Origin: Acanthochromis polyacanthus
Lineage: Eukaryota; Chordata; Actinopteri; Pomacentridae
Direction: 5' to 3'
Length of the DNA stretch: 64,000 nt
Assembly (NCBI RefSeq): GCF_021347895.1
Contig: NC_067121.1
Location: forward strand, 34,645,974-34,709,973
Shown here: in pieces, positions 49,762-60,964 of the stretch
Layout of the letters: every line of letters starts with the position of its first letter
Position numbering within the stretch: the first letter of the stretch is position 1
Notes under the pieces: model-generated
The model's database searches: none
Seen by the model: only the letters and a program-made list of their open reading frames with translations
What the model was told of the DNA's origin: nothing
Position numbers and translations under genes: made by a program

Positions 49762-49764
49762 TTA

Positions 49765-52700
49765 ATAGTGATATCTAAGGCAGGAATGGGTTATTTTAAT
49801 GGAAAACAATTCTAAATATGTGACTTTTTAACATACAAAGATGAGATTTTAGGGGTTAAATCAACAATCGGAAAGCAACTTTAAAGACATTTGTGTCATC
49901 TACTGCATATGTATGATACACTGAATCCACTGGGGACCATAAACGAGTTGAAGTGGCAGCACCTCATGTCCATGACACTGGATCAATAAATACTTCTGCA
50001 CTTGCTTCCAAACGAGCCTTGTTCACTGGTGGTCAGTCACAGTGTCGACTCCTCGGGTCCATTAGAGGTGAAAGCACAGCTGAAGAGGCTCAAACTGCCG
50101 TGCAGATATTAAGCAAGATGCTCATGGTTCAGCGTGATTCATTGATGTTTTTCTTTTTCTTTCCACAGGGCACTGCTGACCCTGTAGGCTTTCTGTGGGA
50201 ACAGGAAAAAAAAAAAGAAGAGAGCGGTGCCTCTTAAATTTTTATATCTGTTGTCTGTTTTGCAGAGTGTTGGCTTAAAAAACACAGCTATAACCTGAAT
50301 TGATTTTCTAGCTTTCAATCATATAATCCTTGGTGAGAAACCACATGCTGTTTACTCATGCCTTGAATAAAATAAAAACAGCCATGCATTAAATTATCAA
50401 GGAAAACTGCACTTTCTGCCCAGAATTGTAACAATCAATCAGACAGTGCTGCTGAAAATATGCGTCCTAAGTGTCTGAATAAACGCACAAGGGGGTTGAT
50501 TATTGTTCTACTCCTCTGTCTGCAGGTGCACTCAGACTCTCAGTCCCTGCTCTGATATATATTAATAAAACTGTTAAATATGAATAAATCCGGCTGACCC
50601 CAGAGCGCCGGAGATGATTTAAACAACAGCAAACAACGCATCAAAGCTGCGTTAATTAAAAACTGAAAATGCAAGAATGATATCTGAGCTCAAAGTTAGT
50701 GACACAGAGCGTTAGAAAAGATTTTTGTACGAACCCTTCTTCTGGGAAAAGCCATTGTAGAGGCCACGCAGAAATGCATCAATAATTCAGTGCCAGATAT
50801 CTCATATTTGACCTCATACAAAAATTCATTCCCTTGTGTTGAGCCAAGTTCGAAGAGAGATGAAAACAGATACTTGAAAGAAGGTAGATGGGTTGGAAAA
50901 AAGGAAGAAGAAGAAGGAAAAAAAGAAGAACGGCATCAGTATGAGAACCGTGAGCTCTCACTCTTCTCTGCTGCTTCCTCACTCCACATGTTGATTGATG
51001 GGATCACGGACAACCTTCGGTACAAAGAAGGGAAGCTGAAACCTGATCCCAGCCATAAAACCTTTTTATGCATCCATTTTCCGAGTATATAATATGATGG
51101 TAATGTGTTGCTGAATTTGTGTTAGATCTCCCTTTTTCTCTTTCTTGTTTTTTAATGAAAAGAATTCAGATTTTAATGTCGACAGCTGTCCTTGGTTGTC
51201 CTTCAGCAGTTTGATTACCAGAACTCAAACTGTGTAATCTCGCCCTCAATCTCAGAAAACATATTCAGTTTTTAACAACTCTCCAGCGTGCTTTGTAGAA
51301 TCTTAAATATGTAAGCCATAAAATTCCTCCTGCATCTGAGAGCATCCATCTGCTATATACCATGACCTGTGTTGCATTACGAGATGCATTTTGGAAAACG
51401 CGTACGATGCTGCTTTGTCGAGGTGCTCTTAGCAGCGGCGGTACATTAAAACCTCGATTTCCATATCACTGCTACCATTAGTGTTATTTTTGAATAATTT
51501 TCTGGCTGTTAAATCATTTATGGGGGTCTCTAATCAACAGCACGCGCCTGCAGGTACACTGGTAGGGCTCTTTGAAAATAATGTGGAGTGATTAGAGAAA
51601 GTGCACAGTGTTGGGGAAAAAAGTGAAACACTTTAGTGCATGTAGCGTGCATTTGGTGATAGAGGGGTTTGGATGGAATAAGAGAAACACTCTTAAAAAA
51701 AGCGAGCTGTGCTATATTTGGATTTACTGCAGGATTACTGGAATATTTTGCACGAAGTTTCTGTCTTTCTGTCCACCTGCTGTGAGCCACACAGAAAAAG
51801 TATAGCTCAGCCAGTGGGAGCAACATTAGTCAGCTTACTTCTGTGGACCAAATCAGCTGTGCCCATGACAACCATTGTAAGCTGGGCTTTGTTGGACATT
51901 TAATGACACAGCCTGAGAATTATATGACAGTGGGCACAAAGGAAATCCATTTGCTTCATGGGACAACTAGAATGGGGGTATTTCACGTTTCATTGTGTCA
52001 GATTGACTGCATAATGCGCCTTCAGCTGTGATAAGGAGGTGTTGTGATGGGCCTCGGTCACACGGTCATGTCTGGGTTTTATTTTTTGGTGTTTTGTTTT
52101 TCTGTCAGTGTTTGGATAATGTTCTTCTTTTATCCCTAGTATTAGCTCAGCTGTCTGTGGTAGGGCTGCTGTTGGTGGATCTGTCCATACAGTGTCATCT
52201 GAAATTCTCAGTTTTGCTAGCCCATCTAGCAAAAGTGCCAAAAAAAAGGAGCTACAAATGTTAAAAAGAAAATAAAAATGTGTGTTTATGAAAAGCCAAT
52301 CTTGCTGCTTCCCCCTTATTTTCAGTCTTTATGCTAAGCTAGGCTAATTTCCCATTGGATTTCACCATCTAATTCTTTATTCATGCCTCCTACAACTCCT
52401 TGCTATGTGCCACTAATTTGCAACAGCAAATACACTTTCTGAGACAAGCTACATGAGAAGATTAGTCTATTATCATAATGAGGAAATAATCATTTCACAT
52501 CACGCTCTTTCCGTGACCTTAGCTAAAATGCATGTATTGCTTGTAGCTAACTGTGTGCGGTAGATACAATGCACAGACTTGTCCCCTTCAGCAAAAATAA
52601 TTTCATGTGGGCATTTTGCTGCACTATCCACCAGCCCCTGACATCAGCTCGCTCTCCCATGCAAAATTCATTCAATTGCAAGGGATTTGAAACACATAAA

Positions 52701-53993
52701 AATTCGCTGCAAAATGTCAGTTTTGTGTCGTTTGTTTTAGGCGGATCACCTGTGATAATGCACTGTTTCAAGGAGGATCAAGTGTTTGTTTGTCAAAATA
52801 TGTCAATCATAGACTATATGTAAAGATTGAGAAACCCCACATGGTGACAATAATAGTTTTCCAAAACAGCAGTTATAAAGATCAGTGTTGTGTCTGCAGC
52901 CGTCGGCATCGTGGCGGTGACCGACTCCTCCGAAATCCTGGCTAATCTGAAAACTGACCAAAAGATGGAGCACGAGTGAAGCTGAGATGCAAGCATCTCT
53001 GCAGACACCTGTCTCTCAGAATGGCCATGCTCTTAATTATGTATGATTTTAAGCCTTAAATTGGTAAATTAACTGTAGAGACCAAGAGTGTTTCTTGTAC
53101 CAGGCTGTGCACATGTTTATTTCTGTCGTAAAGTTTGACATTTTACCAATGGGGTCGATTTGCTCTTGGGACGAGGCTTAAATGGCCATTTGAGCAACTG
53201 CAGCTTTTGACATTTTAGCAGGTTTTGACCTAATTCTTCAGCCCTGGAGGTTCCAGCTGGATGTCAACAGACAGCTGCAGAGCATTTCCTCAGAAGTTGA
53301 ATTATTCCTTTATATGACCATGAAACTGACTGTCTTTGGAAATGGGTAGGTATACTGTTTTTGCTTCACAATGCGGACTGACATTGCATTGATGCTGGGC
53401 GATGCTTATGGCGGGCAGTATTATTGAAAATATATCATTTTCACCCGGAAAATGCTCTTCAGCCGTGCTCTGTATTGACTTCCATGAAATAGGTGTGGCA
53501 TTTAATACAGTGGTTGGAGAGCAGCTTGAAAATACTGAAATAGCAGCCATTTTAAAAGAATATTGACATGTTTTGGAATCAATATGGCTCTCAGGCTTGG
53601 TATGGAGCACAGATTATTTGGCTTTTCAAAACACATTTCCAATAGCACTCTTCTATCTTCATCTACAAGTAGCTCTGAAAGAACACCTGCTCGTGCAGCG
53701 CTTAGCAGCAAAGAGGAAGAATGAAAGCTTTATGAACCGCGGACCCCTCACAGACTGACCTCTGCATGGCTACGCAACTGTGACTGAAAGGCACAATCTC
53801 TCCATGAAAACTTGTTTTCCACACTCACTAGCTACAGCTCATAGGTTGAAGGGAAGATAAATAATAAAAAAAGAGACAGAGAATAAATATAAAGTTTTAC
53901 AATGCAGTCAAATACAGAATTGGCAATAACAGCTGTGTGAAAGGAACTGCTTCACCCTGGAATGAAAGAAACACTGAATCATTTAAAATACAT
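49765..53993. other. intergenic DNA, no gene recognised
   Basis: Only short chance-like frames occur. A GCTAAGCTAGGCTAA block near 52331 suggests another fragment of the miniature family seen at 2725-3050. Conserved noncoding elements might be present but cannot be judged from one sequence. Confidence 0.4.
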
Positions 53994-53999
53994 TTTATT
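53994..53999 (-). terminator. possible LRRC24 polyadenylation signal
   Basis: TTTATT on the plus strand is AATAAA on the minus strand, about 815 bp past the LRRC24 stop codon. It is one of a few candidates and was chosen only by position. Confidence 0.3.
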
Positions 54000-54814
54000 A
54001 TGTAGAAACCAAAGACAAAATGTACAATATTCACATTAGAATGGTTGTTAAACACAGAGGTTAATCGAGTGAGGCCACCCAAAGGTTTACTTCTGACATT
54101 AGAAATGTTAATTCCTTGTTATAGTGCTGCAATAAACAGATCGAAAAAACATGACGTGTTACATCAAGGAATACAATGCTATGGTACAAACAGAGAGAAA
54201 AAAAAAGATTTGCTTTTGCATTCAGAATGAACCTCTTTAAACAAATCCACCCACTCATGCCCACTGAGACATATGGGTAATGATGATACAGTTTCAGTAA
54301 GAGGATTGCTTTAGGTCTAATTCTAATGGGATCTGCAACAAGGTCCACAAAACAACTGTACTTCACAGTGAAAATTAGCTCCATCATATTTACACAGAAC
54401 ACAGACAAAACACAGAGAATAAAACAGAAAGAAAGGAATTAGTACAAAATATGAATCCCTAGCCTCTTTTGTCAGGATTTAGTTTTAACTGTCATACTAA
54501 CCGCCGCGGATACGGTTCAACATTTATGATTATTTTTAAAGGGCTGATTTGGAGACAGAAGTGTGTGGTTCATTTGCTATTCTCCCTTTAATTTCCACAG
54601 TTCATCCATCCTAATGCCGTACAATCAATCAGAAGAGAATCTCCGGGAGGCCAGTTGCGATCCAGTTTTCCCCAGCAGCCACTAACCGACACTCTTCTCT
54701 CTTTTGAAGGCCAGATAATAATCTGATGCTTCAAATCACTGCACCAAGGTGATTTCCTGTAATGTCTTTAGTCCATCATCATATTGTGTCATGTCAGAAC
54801 ACAATAAAAACTCC

Positions 54815-57800
54815 TTAGCAGTGGATCTCGTAGGCAACCTGTGATCCAAAGAGGAGACTCTGACTGAGGAAGAGCTCTTCTGGGTCTGTTGTTAGGGGTC
54901 CTTCTCCTCCGTCTGCAGGGTTTCTGCGAAGCCCCATCCCCCCTGATCTTGTCAGTGTTTGCACCATTTCATGCTCCAGCAGAGCCTCCTTCATGCCCTT
55001 CTGCTGGACAAACCCACTCATCATGGGGCACCTGGAAGAAGCGGAGCCCAGGACAGGCTTGGCCCGGTTGAGCACGTACATCTCGTGGCCGTGGTCGTCA
55101 CGGTACTCCTCCAGTTGCGCAAAAGTGGTGGGTCCATCAGAGTAGTCGTTCACATAGAGGATGCTCTCTTCCTTGCTGGTGCAGTAGGAGCCATTGTCCT
55201 CTTTCTGGTACTGCTGATGGCGGGTGTAGATCATAATCAAGAGGAGAACAGCAGTGAGTGCCAGCAAAGAGATGCCAACAGCTATAGCGGTCTGTGTGGC
55301 AGGACCCAAGGCATTGAAGTCCATACTGTCCTGCTCATACAGAGGCTCCTGGCTAACATCCAGAACCTCCGGCTGGTAGAAAGAGTTAGACGAAGACGAA
55401 ACATAGGAGTGTGTGTTCAATCGAGGCCAGAACTGGGATGAATATGAGGAAGAAGACATGTTGACAGCTAGGTGAAAAGTAACCCGAGCAACACCGCCAG
55501 GGTTCCAGGCCTCGCACTCGTAGCGCCCAGCATGTGCTACAGTCACATTGCTGAGGAACAACATGCCACTGCCCATGTCTGGATCAAAACTGTCCCTCTC
55601 ACCGCCCTCCTCGGTCCCACGTACAAGTCCTTGGATTCCTCCAACACCTCCCACCTTGATGCCTCCACCGCTGGGCAGCGCTGTCACCACTCCTGGAGCC
55701 CCGGGCCTGAACAGCTCCCCGTTGGGTCCCAGCTCTTGAACCAGGCCACGAGGTGACAACTGGGCCTTACCATGGGAGGCTTTCTTCCAAGTCACCTGAG
55801 GCTGAGGGTATCCTGAGGCCTGGCAGGAGACTCGGAGGCTTTCTCCAAGTCTCACGGTCAGGTGGCTGGGCTCGAGTTGCACCACGGGAGGGATGCAGAC
55901 CAGACTGTTGGGAGCCACCTCCACCAGGCTGAGGTGGGAGAGTCGAGGAGGTTCTGAGCACATCAGCCGGCGCTGCTCTGCAGAACTCAACAGACGCTGT
56001 CCATCTTTGCTGATCCAAGTTCTCAGCCAGCCGAGAGCACAATCACAGCGCCATGGGTTCTCTGGAGAAGAGGAATCAGAACAGAAGAGGTAAACCAAGT
56101 GAAGGGTTTTAATATATAATGTTCTTAAAGTCAAGAATGAATTTAGGACTTTCACTTTTAAACCATCGTGATAAGAATTCCATGACAACAGATTAAAAGC
56201 ATCAAAAGAGCAGCTAAATGGAGCTTGAAGTGGGATATTGGTAAACAAACTCATTTTTTTTCTAACTTGAAACTCTTTTTAGCCCAGTGCAGGACTGTGG
56301 GTATGTTCAATCATAACTAGTTTGTTGTCCAGCCATGCTGGAAAACAGAAGTGTTTACACTCATTCTGAATGACCACACTCGAAGGTACGGTGAAAAGCC
56401 TGCTGCCAGGGAGGAGAGATATGATGAAAAATGAGAATGACAAAGCACATTTTCAGTCTCTCATCTCTCGTAGGAAGTACTGTGGCTCACATGAAAAGCG
56501 ACAAAAATAATCAAGATCAAAAAGCAACTGAGAGAAAAGTTCAGTCCCTGACACCTTTGTTGCCTCTGCATGGCTGGCCAATCACAGAGTGAAGTGGGAG
56601 AAAGCTTTGGATTGCTTTGTGAAGTTAGAGAAGTGGCTGGTCTGACTTAAATTGGCCCTTTAATTGTCCTCTACATGAGGTCCCTTTAATTGGCTGTTTC
56701 TTCAATATACTCTTTAAAATACTCTCTGTGGGCACTTTTCTCTCATTAGAGCTCTTCGGATGGGTGAAATCCTTTGATATGTAACATGTGTTTAAGGGAA
56801 CTTAATTTTCCTCGACATGAGGGTGTCTGGTGTGGGTAGCTGTGAAAAAACGTGGTAGTGTGTGAGCATCAGTGCTCTGGTGGGGCTTTTTTCTGAACTG
56901 TCGCAATGAAGAAGAATTTTTCAAGGCATTTTTTATTATAATCAAACTTAGAGGATTATATCCTAGTGCAGTGACATATAATATGATCTGGGATTTCTGT
57001 GTACCTGTGACTCGGAGCACCTGCAGGCTGACTAGCGGTTTGAGGGACGAAGATCCGAGGGTTCGGAGATGATTCCTGCTGAGGTCTAGCAGGGCCAGTG
57101 ATGACAAACCGGACAGAGCTTGCTCCGCCAGCAGCTCTATGCTGTTTTCCTGCAGGTGGAGCTCCTGTAGACGCTGCATACAGCAAAAATAAGATAAAAA
57201 TAAATACAAAGCGGAGGAATATAAGTATGAAAAGTGCACACTGGAAAAAATGCCCCTCTCAAAACAAGAAAAAAAACTTCTTTCATCGAACTTTTACCTT
57301 GAAGTAAGTGAAAGAATCTGCCAATAGACCAAGTGAGAAATGGATTGGTAAGATTTCTTGAAATAAGATATGATATATAGAAAATTGAGATCTTAAGATT
57401 AGCTGGGAAAACTTATTTTATGCTATATTTTACCAGAATTGTCAAGCTTGGTTGTCTTAACCCTCCTGTTGTCCTCATTTACGGCACCGAAAAATACTGT
57501 TTCCTTGACTAAAAAAAAATCCAAAAATTCAGCAAAATTTTCCCCAAATTTATATTAAAAAACTGCTAACTCTTTAGAAAGAAAAATCCTTAAAATTTTC
57601 CTTTAAAATTTTTATTTATAAGATTCATAAATTTGGCAAGAAATAAAAAATAGAAAAAAAACTAAAAATTGAAAATATTTTTAAAAAATGAATACAAATC
57701 TTCACAAAATGCTATAAATATCTAAAATGATTCCATATTTATCAGTAAAACTTCTAATATTTTCTTTGAGAACATTCAGAAAAAAATCAACCAAAAATCC

Positions 57801-59790
57801 AGCAAAATTCACTGGATTTTGGTGGGGTTTTTTTCTGAATGCTCTTAAGGAAACATTTTTTTAAACATTTTTTTTTTCACCAAAATATGTTCAAAGGTTT
57901 CTCCCAAAATTTTGAAAACGTGAAAGTGTTCTCTGTGAAAATACATATTTTTTTCCACATTTTAAACTTTAAAGGGGGTCAATTTGACCCGCAGGATGAC
58001 ACGAGGGTGAAAACAAGATAATTTCATGATTGTTTGACTTAACAAGATATTTAAGATGCACTGTCTTAAAAAAGTCCCTGTATGTTGCTGAAATGTCACT
58101 TGTTAAGTGAATTTATCTTAAATCAAGTGGGATGAGACATTCGGACAAAAAATAAGACGAACAGACTTGGTAAGATTTTGAGTTTTTACAGTGCAAGTTA
58201 AGGGAGGGATAAAATTATCACATTTGAAAACATGAGGATGACTTGGATCCAAATGTATCAGTCTTCACTGTTATTATTGCCCTGCTGTGGATTAGTCAGT
58301 CATGTGTGAATTGGATTTACAGTTGCAGATGTCATTCTATGTAATCCATAAAAAAACAATCCCAAATTTGGTTTCTGGAACAGTCAGATCAAAATGAACA
58401 TTAACCCTTCCCATTCTTTATCTCACACATCCCAACCTGCAGTCCTCTGAAGGTGTGATCCTGCACACGAGTGATCTGGTTGCCAGCGAGGTAGAGGATG
58501 CGGAGGTGCTCCAGACCTCGGAACATGTCAGGTGTCACCAGGTGGATGAGGTTACCGTTGAGGGCCAGCTCCAGCAGCTGACCCTGGCTGAGGAACGCTC
58601 CGGGCTCCAGCGCCGAGATGCTGTTGTTCTGGAGGTACAGATAATGAAGGCTGCCCAGGCGAGTCAGGTCCTGCAGACGGATCTGCACGATGCCGTTGTC
58701 CTGGAGGAAGATGGTCTTTATGGAAGAGAAGATAAATTAAATTAGCGTAGTGAATAGAAATTGATCGCCTCGGAGAAACGGAATATGGGATGTGAGGTTT
58801 GAATTGGTGTTTGTTTTCAGCAAGGAAGTGAGCATATTGCTGTGCACAGTGGGTACAAAAACGTATTAACCTTAGGGAGAGATTACATTAGCAACAGAGC
58901 CACCCTGAAAGCTATCTCACTGGGCTTTGCTGAGCTTTGGATATATGTTAATGCAGGCAATCCAAACAATGTGGAATGAGCTGGTTCAGAATCACGATAA
59001 TAATGATAATGCGGGCTGAGCGGAATTTTTCCAGTCGTGTGCTTCAGTTCTACTGCCAAACTCACAGACCTTGTCAGTAAATATATTCCATCAGAAAAGA
59101 ATAGGCTGATTGAAGCTTCACAAGGAGTGCTTTCAATGTGTGATCACCAATGCATGGCTGTCTGTTTGATTGGTAGTGCGCATTCATCGGGGATGCTTCC
59201 ACAGTGGAAAACACAGGCCAACGAGGTAAAGTATGATCGACGAGATAGACCCGCTGATTGAGGTTAATGGAACAATTTATGCGGGACATGCTTTTCATTA
59301 ATATTCATGAGCTGCAGTAATGTTGGGGGGCCTGAACCCGAGAGGAAAAGACGGTGTAATGTTAAACATCTTCTCAACAGATGATCAGAGGGTGTGCGAG
59401 AGTCACTTTCTGAGCAAGAATGAATAATTACACAGCCAACAGCACGGCCCCTCCCTCAGGCTTACATCAAAGAGGGTCATGGTGAATTGATTAACCACAA
59501 TCATTTCAGAGTAATAAGAATGGATCACAGAGGGAGTCAACTGAAAACTTGCCAGTGCGGGAGGGGTTGATGGCGCATTGGCTGATTTGGTGCTAGTGGC
59601 CTAACTTATTGTCGATTGACCGACTGACCTCGGTGACAGACGGGACGCCCTGCGGGATTTCTTTGATCCCGAGGGATCCGCATTCGACTGTGAGGCTGTA
59701 GCAGCGACAGCCGGACGGACAAGCCAGGGACAGCTGAGAGATGAGGGCCAGGATGATGAGGATGAGCCCGGAGAACCACAAGAGGCCCAT
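54815..59790 (-). CDS. LRRC24: leucine-rich repeat-containing protein 24
   Basis: A type I membrane protein with LRRs and one Ig domain, expressed mainly in neural tissue in vertebrates; its function is poorly defined. Coding exons in minus-strand order are 59790-59629, 58715-58437, 57173-57005 and 56061-54815. Phases agree and give 618 aa, against about 513 in human. The start ATG (59790) is followed by a signal peptide (about 1-24) and an LRRNT of CPSGCRCY type. About five LRRs follow (LYLQNNSISALEPGAF and ELHLQENSIELLAEQAL are typical), then an LRRCT beginning ENPWRCDCALGWL at about 204. The Ig domain has Cys at about 283 and 386. A membrane helix lies at about 462-482. The tail has VNDYSDGPTTFAQLEE and ends VAYEIHC, both nearly identical to mammalian LRRC24. 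A 5' untranslated exon edge is at 59822. The Ig loop is longer than in mammals. Confidence 0.93.
57236..58197. mobile_element. non-autonomous element in an LRRC24 intron
   Basis: It starts CACACTGGAAAAAATG and ends TTTTGAGTTTTTACAGTG. Internal blocks at both sides (AAGTGAGAAATGG and TCAAGTGGGATGAGACATT, TTGGTAAGATTT twice, inverted) match a widespread fish repeat that usually begins CACTGCAAAAA. A clean target duplication is not visible. A second element interrupts it at 57458-58010. Confidence 0.55.
57458..58010. mobile_element. nested miniature element with TTAACCCTCCTGTTGTCC ends
   Basis: The left end TTAACCCTCCTGTTGTCCTC and the right end AGGATGACACGAGGGTGA are imperfect inverted repeats. 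The inside has GGGGTCAATTTGACCCGCAG near the right end and long A/T-rich filler. I recognise this as a very common teleost element. It sits within the element at 57236-58197. Confidence 0.7.
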
Positions 59791-60214
59791 GATGGCGTCA
59801 CAGTTGGCTTGAGAGACCGAACCTGAGGAGAGAAGGGGGAAGAGGAAAGTAAACATTGCCTCATTTACAGCCAACGTTGTACCCGTCGATGAAATGTAGC
59901 CCTTCAAAGCAGAGAGTGACAGCAGCTTGCAGATACGTTGTATAAGCAGATGACTGTGAAATGGCAAGAGAGAGAGGGAAGGGAGGGAGGATTGACAAAA
60001 AAGCACGAGAATATAAGCATATCTGTTCATCCCTAGCTGTTTTTCATTCAACTGTGTCTATTCAGTGGAATTGCGGCAGCTTCTATTATGGGCACCAATT
60101 AATTAAAGATGTGATAAAAGATGTGCAGGTTGCCTCAAGGACCTCTCTCTTGTCTGTTTAATGCATGCACAAACACACTCTCCCTCTATTTCTGTCTCTC
60201 TCTTTGTCTTATAT

Positions 60215-60215
<1 letters not shown>

Positions 60216-60275
<60 letters not shown>

Positions 60276-60281
60276 TGTGTC
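60216..60281. repeat. (AC)n then (GT)n microsatellite
   Basis: About 56 bp of AC repeats switching to GTGTGTGT. Confidence 0.95.
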
Positions 60282-60560
60282 TTGCTATCATTGTGGGGAC
60301 ATACCATTGACTCCCATTCATATCTAACCCCTAACCCTTACCCTTACCCTAACCTTAACCAAACCCTAACCCTAACCAAAACAATGGCTAACCCTAAAGA
60401 AACGTTTTTGCACTTTTACTTTTTTCAGTAACAACAACATGGCCAAGAAAACACTGTTTAAACTTGTGGGGACCAAAATGAGGTCCCCACAAGTGACATA
60501 GTTTTCGGTTTTCCTACAGTTGTGGGGACATTTGGTCCCCACAATATAGCAAAAACATGG

Positions 60561-60610
<50 letters not shown>

Positions 60611-60880
60611 TTGTACTTCTATCTTAGTGAGGACATCCATAGGCGTAATGCATTTCCTAGAGCCTTACCCTAACCTTAACCATCACAACTGATCGCCTAA
60701 CCCTAATCCTTACCCTAACCCTAACCAAACCTCAATTCATACCTGTTCTCTAAAAACAAGTCTTCACCCTCAAACATGGCTGTTTCAAAGTGAGGACCAG
60801 CCAAAATGTCCTCACTTTGTAAAAATGTCCTCACTTTGATAGTTAAATGCAGAAAATGGTACTCACCATGTAGCAAGTAC
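60282..60880. repeat. dispersed repeat with telomere-like CCCTAA runs and GGGGAC palindromes
   Basis: Two clusters of degenerate CCCTAA/CCTTAA repeats occur (60328-60385 and 60663-60727). They alternate with TTGTGGGGACC and GGTCCCCACAA blocks (60463-60545) and GTGAGGACA/TGTCCTCAC blocks (60628-60840). Flanking (CA)n tracts complete the unit. I recognise it as a teleost interspersed repeat. It is not a telomere. Confidence 0.7.
60562..60607. repeat. (CA)n microsatellite
   Basis: About 46 bp of CA repeats. Confidence 0.95.
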
Positions 60881-60883
60881 AAG

Positions 60884-60884
<1 letters not shown>

Positions 60885-60963
<79 letters not shown>
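60885..60963. repeat. (AC)n microsatellite
   Basis: About 78 bp of AC repeats. Confidence 0.95.

Positions 60964-60964
<1 letters not shown>

Noticed and set aside
54889..55756. Long plus-strand open frames opposite LRRC24
   Set aside because: They are antisense shadows of the last LRRC24 exon, whose minus-strand frame has clear homology.
60328..60727. Interstitial telomere from a chromosome fusion
   Set aside because: The repeats are degenerate, short and part of a composite dispersed unit with GGGGAC blocks.
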